Both the position numbers and the translations under genes were made by a program. Source: Echinicola salinicaeni (GTDB lineage: Bacteria; Bacteroidota; Bacteroidia; Cytophagales; Cyclobacteriaceae). From it: a stretch of DNA of 64,000 nt. Position 1 is the stretch's first letter, and every line of letters starts with the position of its first letter. Shown here in pieces: positions 60,482 to 64,000 of the stretch. The notes beneath the pieces were generated by a model. The model made no database searches, was not told where the DNA came from, and saw nothing but the letters and a program-made list of their open reading frames with translations. The DNA is taken from positions 620,001-684,000 of the forward strand of contig NZ_JACODZ010000001.1 in NCBI RefSeq assembly GCF_014280965.1, given 5' to 3'.

Positions 60482-60512
60482 AAACCGAAATATCAAGATG
60501 ATATTTCGGTTT
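60482..60512 (+). terminator. cysM terminator
   Basis: A perfect 14-bp stem (60482-60495 with 60499-60512), a 3-base loop and a T-run. Confidence 0.92.
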
Positions 60513-60591
60513 TTTTATGAGAAAATTTCCCGTTTTTGAAGAACGATTCTAAGCCAGAGACCGTTTGAAAAGACGTTTGGATAAATAATAT

Positions 60592-61599
60592 ATGAAAGAA
60601 GAAAAAAAGCTTAAAGACACGTTATATTCAGCTCTTGATTTGGCTATCATAAGAGATGGGCACGATGCGCGAGATGCTTTTGATAGGAGCTTGGATTTGG
60701 CAAGGCAGCTTGAAAAACTAGGGTATGAGAGGTTTTGGTTAGCAGAGCACCATAATATGGCAAATGTCGGTAGTTCAGCTACTGCTGTTTTAATTGGGCA
60801 TATCGCTGGAGGAACTCAGTCTATTCGAGTGGGATCCGGAGGTATTATGTTGCCCAATCATGCGCCCCTGATGGTAGCCGAGCAATTTGGAACTTTGGCA
60901 AGTCTTTACCCTAATAGAATCGATTTAGGTTTAGGTAGGGCGCCAGGAACTGATCAGACCACTGCAAGGGCCCTGAGAAGAGACAGGATGGAAACAGTAG
61001 AAGAGTTTCCGAATGATCTCGAAGAACTACAAGGCTATTTTTCTGATGAAAATATTGATGGTGCAGTTAGGGCAATACCTGGAGAAGGGTTAGATGTGCC
61101 TATTTATATATTAGGAAGTAGCATGAGCAGTGCAGTCTTAGCTGCAAAAAAAGGGCTGCCCTATGCTTTTGCGAGTCATTTTGCTCCTGCCCAATTTTTA
61201 AGCGCAATTCGTTATTATAAAGATAATTTTCAGCCATCTGAATATTTGAAAAAGCCATATATAGTTGCCTGCGTAAATATTATTGCAGCTGAAGAAGAAG
61301 AGGAGGCACAAAAGTTGGCTACTTCCTTTTATCAAATGGCTTTGGGAATAGTAAGGAGGAAATCATATCCTTTAAAAAGACCTGTTGGATCTATGGATGG
61401 AATGTGGTCTGAAGCTGAAGCTGCAGCAATACAGCAAATGCTAGCTTGTTCCTTTATTGGAACACCATCAAAAATTAAAGATGAATTGAATCAGTTCCAG
61501 CAAGTAGCTCAAGTAGATGAAATTATGATTTGTTCACATATCTATGATCATGCAGATCGGATAAAATCCTATGAACTGGCACAAAGCTGTTTCAGTTGA
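60592..61599 (+). CDS. Luciferase-like (LLM class) flavin-dependent oxidoreductase
   Basis: 335 residues of the bacterial-luciferase TIM-barrel family. Recognisable parts are [55 protein letters not shown] and [13 protein letters not shown]. These are the hallmarks of the MsnO8-like LLM proteins that use reduced flavin. The substrate is unknown. It is a single gene between the cysM terminator and the thiamine riboswitch. Confidence 0.9.
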   Translation: MKEEKKLKDTLYSALDLAIIRDGHDARDAFDRSLDLARQLEKLGYERFWLAEHHNMANVGSSATAVLIGHIAGGTQSIRVGSGGIMLPNHAPLMVAEQFGTLASLYPNRIDLGLGRAPGTDQTTARALRRDRMETVEEFPNDLEELQGYFSDENIDGAVRAIPGEGLDVPIYILGSSMSSAVLAAKKGLPYAFASHFAPAQFLSAIRYYKDNFQPSEYLKKPYIVACVNIIAAEEEEEAQKLATSFYQMALGIVRRKSYPLKRPVGSMDGMWSEAEAAAIQQMLACSFIGTPSKIKDELNQFQQVAQVDEIMICSHIYDHADRIKSYELAQSCFS

Positions 61600-61617
61600 G
61601 GTAATTCTATTTTTGCT

Positions 61618-61648
61618 TTTGTGAGCTCATTTTAATATTGTAATTTCA
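61618..61648 (+). promoter_or_regulatory. Candidate promoter of the thiD-tenA operon
   Basis: TTTG at 61618-61621, a 19-base spacer and TAATTTCA at 61641-61648. The -33 is exact and the -7 differs from TAnnTTTG at its last two bases. The riboswitch begins just downstream. Confidence 0.5.
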
Positions 61649-61656
61649 CCACTGAT

Positions 61657-61740
61657 CAAACTTTAGGGGTGCCTAGATAGCTTGGCTGAGATAATACCCT
61701 TTGAACCTGAAACGGATAATTCCGGCGAAGGAAAAAGTTG
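61657..61740 (+). ncRNA. TPP riboswitch (THI element)
   Basis: All conserved THI-box segments are visible in order: AGGGGTGCC at 61665-61673, GGCTGAGAT at 61684-61692, AATACCCTTTGAACCTGA, and GGATAATTCCGGCGAAGGAAA to about 61735. CAAACTTT (61657-61664) and AAAAGTTG at the 3-prime end form the closing P1 helix, with one bulged base. It senses thiamine pyrophosphate and should shut off the thiD-tenA genes that follow. Confidence 0.95.
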
Positions 61741-61943
61741 CCTTGTCTTTTTATGCCTATTTGCTAGGACGGACTCCTAAAGTTTTTTAACCGATAATAT
61801 ATAGGAGTCAAAATACCATCATGATAAGTGAGAATTAACTTTTGCTAGTTTGAATACAGGCTCAAGTCTTGGCTACTACTTTAAGAAGATCCGTAAATGT
61901 GAATTATCAATTGATTATTCCAAGGTTAGTACGGTGACTTATA
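61741..61943 (+). promoter_or_regulatory. Possible riboswitch expression platform and leader
   Basis: TAGGA at 61765-61769 can pair with TCCTA at 61775-61779, followed by TTTTTT at 61783-61788, a terminator-like form. The same region, GACTCCTA at 61772-61779, can instead pair with TAGGAGTC at 61802-61809 over 8 bp, an antiterminator-like form. A further CCTA at 61756-61759 competes for TAGG. No open gene is seen in the rest of the leader. Confidence 0.45.
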
Positions 61944-62810
61944 ATGCAAAATACATTAAAGGAAATAGATATGGGTGATATCAAGATGTTGTACCCTTCA
62001 GTATTGACGATTGCGGGGTCAGATAGTGGAGGGGGGGCAGGTATACAAGCTGACCTTAAAACCTTTTCGGCACTTGGGTGCTTTGGGACAAGTGTAATTA
62101 CGGCTACCACAGCCCAGAATACAAAAGGGGTCAGTAGCATACATGATATTCCAGTTGAGCATATACTGGACCAGCTTAGGGCTGTATTGACTGATATTTA
62201 TCCAAAGGCCATTAAGATTGGGATGTTAAGTCGGCCTGAAGTAGTTTGTGCTATTGCCAGTGAATTAAGAAGTTATCCTACTATTCCCATAGTATTTGAT
62301 CCAGTGATGGTGGCTACTAGCGGTGACCGGTTAATTAAACAAGAGACGGTCGATGTAATCAAGTCAGAATTATTTCCTTTATCTCATATTGTAACCCCCA
62401 ATCTAGATGAAACAGCAGTGCTAGTGGGAAGAGAAGTTCAATGTGTTGATGCTATGCGAAAAGCAGGAAGGGAAATATTATCTATGGGGCCTGCTCATGT
62501 TTTGGTGAAAGGGGGACATTTGGAAGGAGAGCAAATAGTGGATTTTCTATTAGGCGGAAGTGATGTTAATAGGGAATTTGAAGGGCACAAGATAGACACA
62601 ATGAATACCCATGGCACGGGTTGTACTTTGTCTTCTGCAATTGCTGCTTTTTTGGCCCGTGGATTAAGTATGCTTGAATCAGTAGCAATGGCAAGAAATT
62701 ATGTCTTGTTGGCTATTGAGGCTGGAAGGGAAGTGAAAACCGGTACAGGGCATGGTCCATTAAATCATTTTTTTGAACCTCAAAAATTAATAAAATATGA
62801 AATGGTCTGA
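61944..62810 (+). CDS. thiD: Hydroxymethylpyrimidine/phosphomethylpyrimidine kinase
   Basis: 288 residues from the ATG at 61944; a start nine codons in (61971) is also possible. A ribokinase-fold enzyme that phosphorylates HMP twice for thiamine synthesis. The substrate motif [20 protein letters not shown] is near the N-terminus and the anion-hole motif [13 protein letters not shown] near the C-terminus. It is the first gene behind a TPP riboswitch and overlaps tenA by 14 bases. Confidence 0.95.
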   Translation: MQNTLKEIDMGDIKMLYPSVLTIAGSDSGGGAGIQADLKTFSALGCFGTSVITATTAQNTKGVSSIHDIPVEHILDQLRAVLTDIYPKAIKIGMLSRPEVVCAIASELRSYPTIPIVFDPVMVATSGDRLIKQETVDVIKSELFPLSHIVTPNLDETAVLVGREVQCVDAMRKAGREILSMGPAHVLVKGGHLEGEQIVDFLLGGSDVNREFEGHKIDTMNTHGTGCTLSSAIAAFLARGLSMLESVAMARNYVLLAIEAGREVKTGTGHGPLNHFFEPQKLIKYEMV

Positions 62811-63450
62811 AAAAGCATGGATGGAGATTACTCCCTTATATGAGAAAATCCTTTCTATGCCATTTAACCAGGAATTGAAAGATGGTATTTTACCCAAAGA
62901 AGTATTTAAATTTTACATGGCGCAAGATGCTTATTATTTGGGTGAATTTGGAAAGGCATTAAGTACAATTAGCGGGAGAATGGAAAACTTGGATCAGGTC
63001 TTGGCCTTTTCGGAGTTTGCTGCTGGAGCAATTGCTGTTGAACGGGCATTGCATGAAAGTTACTTTAGGGAGCTTGGCTTGCCTGATGAGGTTGAGCCCT
63101 CTCCATCATGTCAATTGTATACCAATTATATCCGAAATAAAGCTGCCTTTTCAAATATAGAAGTTGCAGTGGCAGCTATACTGCCGTGTTTTTGGATTTA
63201 TAAGGAGGTAGGAGATTATATATATTCCAAACAAGAAGGTGGGCAAAATCCTTATAAAAATTGGATAGATACTTATTCGGGGGAAGAGTTTTCAGCTGCT
63301 GTTTCAAAAGCAATTGAAATCACTGATGAATTGGCCAGTTGTGTAGGAGAAAAATCACAAGAAGAAATGTTAGTTGCTTTTAAAATGGCTACGAAGTTGG
63401 AATGGATGTTTTGGGACAGTGCCTATCAGTTAGAAAGTTGGCCTGTTTGA
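62797..63450 (+). CDS. tenA: Thiaminase II/aminopyrimidine aminohydrolase TenA
   Basis: 217 residues. TenA proteins hydrolyse thiamine breakdown products to recover HMP. The catalytic set is visible: D44 in the AQDAYYL motif, C131 in LPCFWIYKEVG, and E202 in LEWMFWDSAYQLE. With ThiD this makes a salvage route from degraded thiamine to HMP-PP. It is the last gene of the operon; a hairpin follows. Confidence 0.94.
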   Translation: MKWSEKAWMEITPLYEKILSMPFNQELKDGILPKEVFKFYMAQDAYYLGEFGKALSTISGRMENLDQVLAFSEFAAGAIAVERALHESYFRELGLPDEVEPSPSCQLYTNYIRNKAAFSNIEVAVAAILPCFWIYKEVGDYIYSKQEGGQNPYKNWIDTYSGEEFSAAVSKAIEITDELASCVGEKSQEEMLVAFKMATKLEWMFWDSAYQLESWPV

Positions 63451-63463
63451 GAAAAGAAATAAA

Positions 63464-63491
63464 AGCACACCTGTATTGATTGGGGTGTGCT
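63464..63491. terminator. Terminator between tenA and the convergent small gene
   Basis: AGCACACC at 63464-63471 pairs with GGTGTGCT at 63484-63491 around a 12-base loop. It has A-rich sequence on the left and no long T-run on the right, so it suits both converging genes only moderately. Confidence 0.6.
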
Positions 63492-63523
63492 ATATTAGTG
63501 GTAGGTGGTTTAAATAATATGGT

Positions 63524-63835
63524 TTAGTCTTCTAATTCATTGCCCTTTTTGTTGTATTTCTTGGTGAACTCTATCTTTTCAAGCCCAAAACTGATTTTAT
63601 AAATTCTATCTCCAGATGTATCAGTGATTTCGTAAGCTTTATAGATGGGTAAAGATTTTGTTTTTTCCTTCGATAAGATCGTTTCCTTTACTGCCTTCGG
63701 GAGATCTTGCGGCTCAATTTCATTTTTGTTGTCCTGAAAGGGGCTTATGATTAGTGTTTTATTGGAAATTGAGTCTGCATCTGCTCCAACTAATGCAAAG
63801 GTGTTTAGAGCAAAAACTAATGCTAATTTTTTCAT
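63524..63835 (-). CDS. Small secreted protein of unknown function
   Basis: 103 residues. A signal peptide covers about residues 1-20 (MKKLALVFALNTFALVGADA). The mature part is charged: PKAVKETILSKEKTKSLPIYKAYEI, then DRIYKISFGLEKIEFTKKYNKKGNELED. The LPKAVKETI...YEI...YKISF pattern recalls PepSY-like or BLIP-like periplasmic proteins, but the match is too weak to name it. It stands alone, convergent with tenA. Confidence 0.65.
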   Translation of the reverse strand: MKKLALVFALNTFALVGADADSISNKTLIISPFQDNKNEIEPQDLPKAVKETILSKEKTKSLPIYKAYEITDTSGDRIYKISFGLEKIEFTKKYNKKGNELED

Positions 63836-64000
63836 AAAGTCTACAATTGTTTTCGACAGTTCCTTTGGAGTGAAGTAATCTATTCACTCATAATTTGCAT
63901 TATTTGTTTCAGTTATTGTGCCAAGTCAGCATGTGTCCTCTGATAGCTTTCATGACCAATTATGCGTAACTGATCTGTTGTTTATAGGAACAAATTGTGG

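Overview
The window is an AT-rich chromosomal segment of a Bacteroidota bacterium, most likely order Cytophagales and perhaps family Cyclobacteriaceae. Four things support this: a SusC/SusD pair, house-keeping promoters of the TTTG-N19/20-TAnnTTTG type, almost no Shine-Dalgarno sequences, and the gene order tRNA-Trp/secE/nusG/rplKAJL/rpoBC/DUF3467/rpsL/rpsG/fusA/rpsJ/rplC through rplQ. Genus and species cannot be read from the sequence.

Layout. 1-2344 (minus strand): the N-terminal part of a UvrD/PcrA helicase, cut by the window edge, and a lipid A type acyltransferase. 2480-4528 (plus): an ECF sigma factor of the SigR type, a small RsrA-like zinc anti-sigma protein, gmk and nadD, ending at a bidirectional terminator. 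4587-14413 (minus): a four-gene outer-membrane locus (SusC porin, SusD lipoprotein, a 1110-residue FG-GAP/UnbV lipoprotein and a vanadium-haloperoxidase/PAP2-like lipoprotein). 14414-16283: a 1.87 kb stretch without an intact gene, holding an 11-bp periodic repeat, open-frame fragments and a terminator. 16284-23483: a DUF5686 outer-membrane protein, frr-pyrH, a biotin carrier protein and an M1 aminopeptidase with HEAT-like repeats.

23548-55233 is one long transcription and translation block: tRNA-Tyr, tRNA-Gly, tRNA-Thr and tuf; tRNA-Trp, secE, nusG, rplK, rplA, rplJ, rplL, rpoB and rpoC; a DUF3467 gene; rpsL, rpsG, fusA and rpsJ; then the S10-spc-alpha array from rplC to rplQ. Terminators and promoters split it into units. 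The breaks lie after tuf, between rplL and rpoB, after rpoC, after rpsJ (with a cUUCGg tetraloop) and between rpsN and rpsH. Five of the promoters share an extended element, TAnnTTTGC followed by CC.

From 55310 onward come carA, eno, an FtsB/DivIC-type division protein, an outer-membrane protein, serine acetyltransferase with cysteine synthase B, a luciferase-like flavin oxidoreductase, a TPP riboswitch controlling thiD-tenA (pyrimidine salvage for thiamine), and a small secreted protein of unknown function.

Most of the window is conserved house-keeping DNA. The best candidates for new biology are the SusCD/FG-GAP-UnbV/haloperoxidase-like locus with its internal strand-specific terminator, the SigR/RsrA-like pair that lacks the expected zinc-ligand histidine, and the decayed, repeat-bearing gap at 14414-16283.
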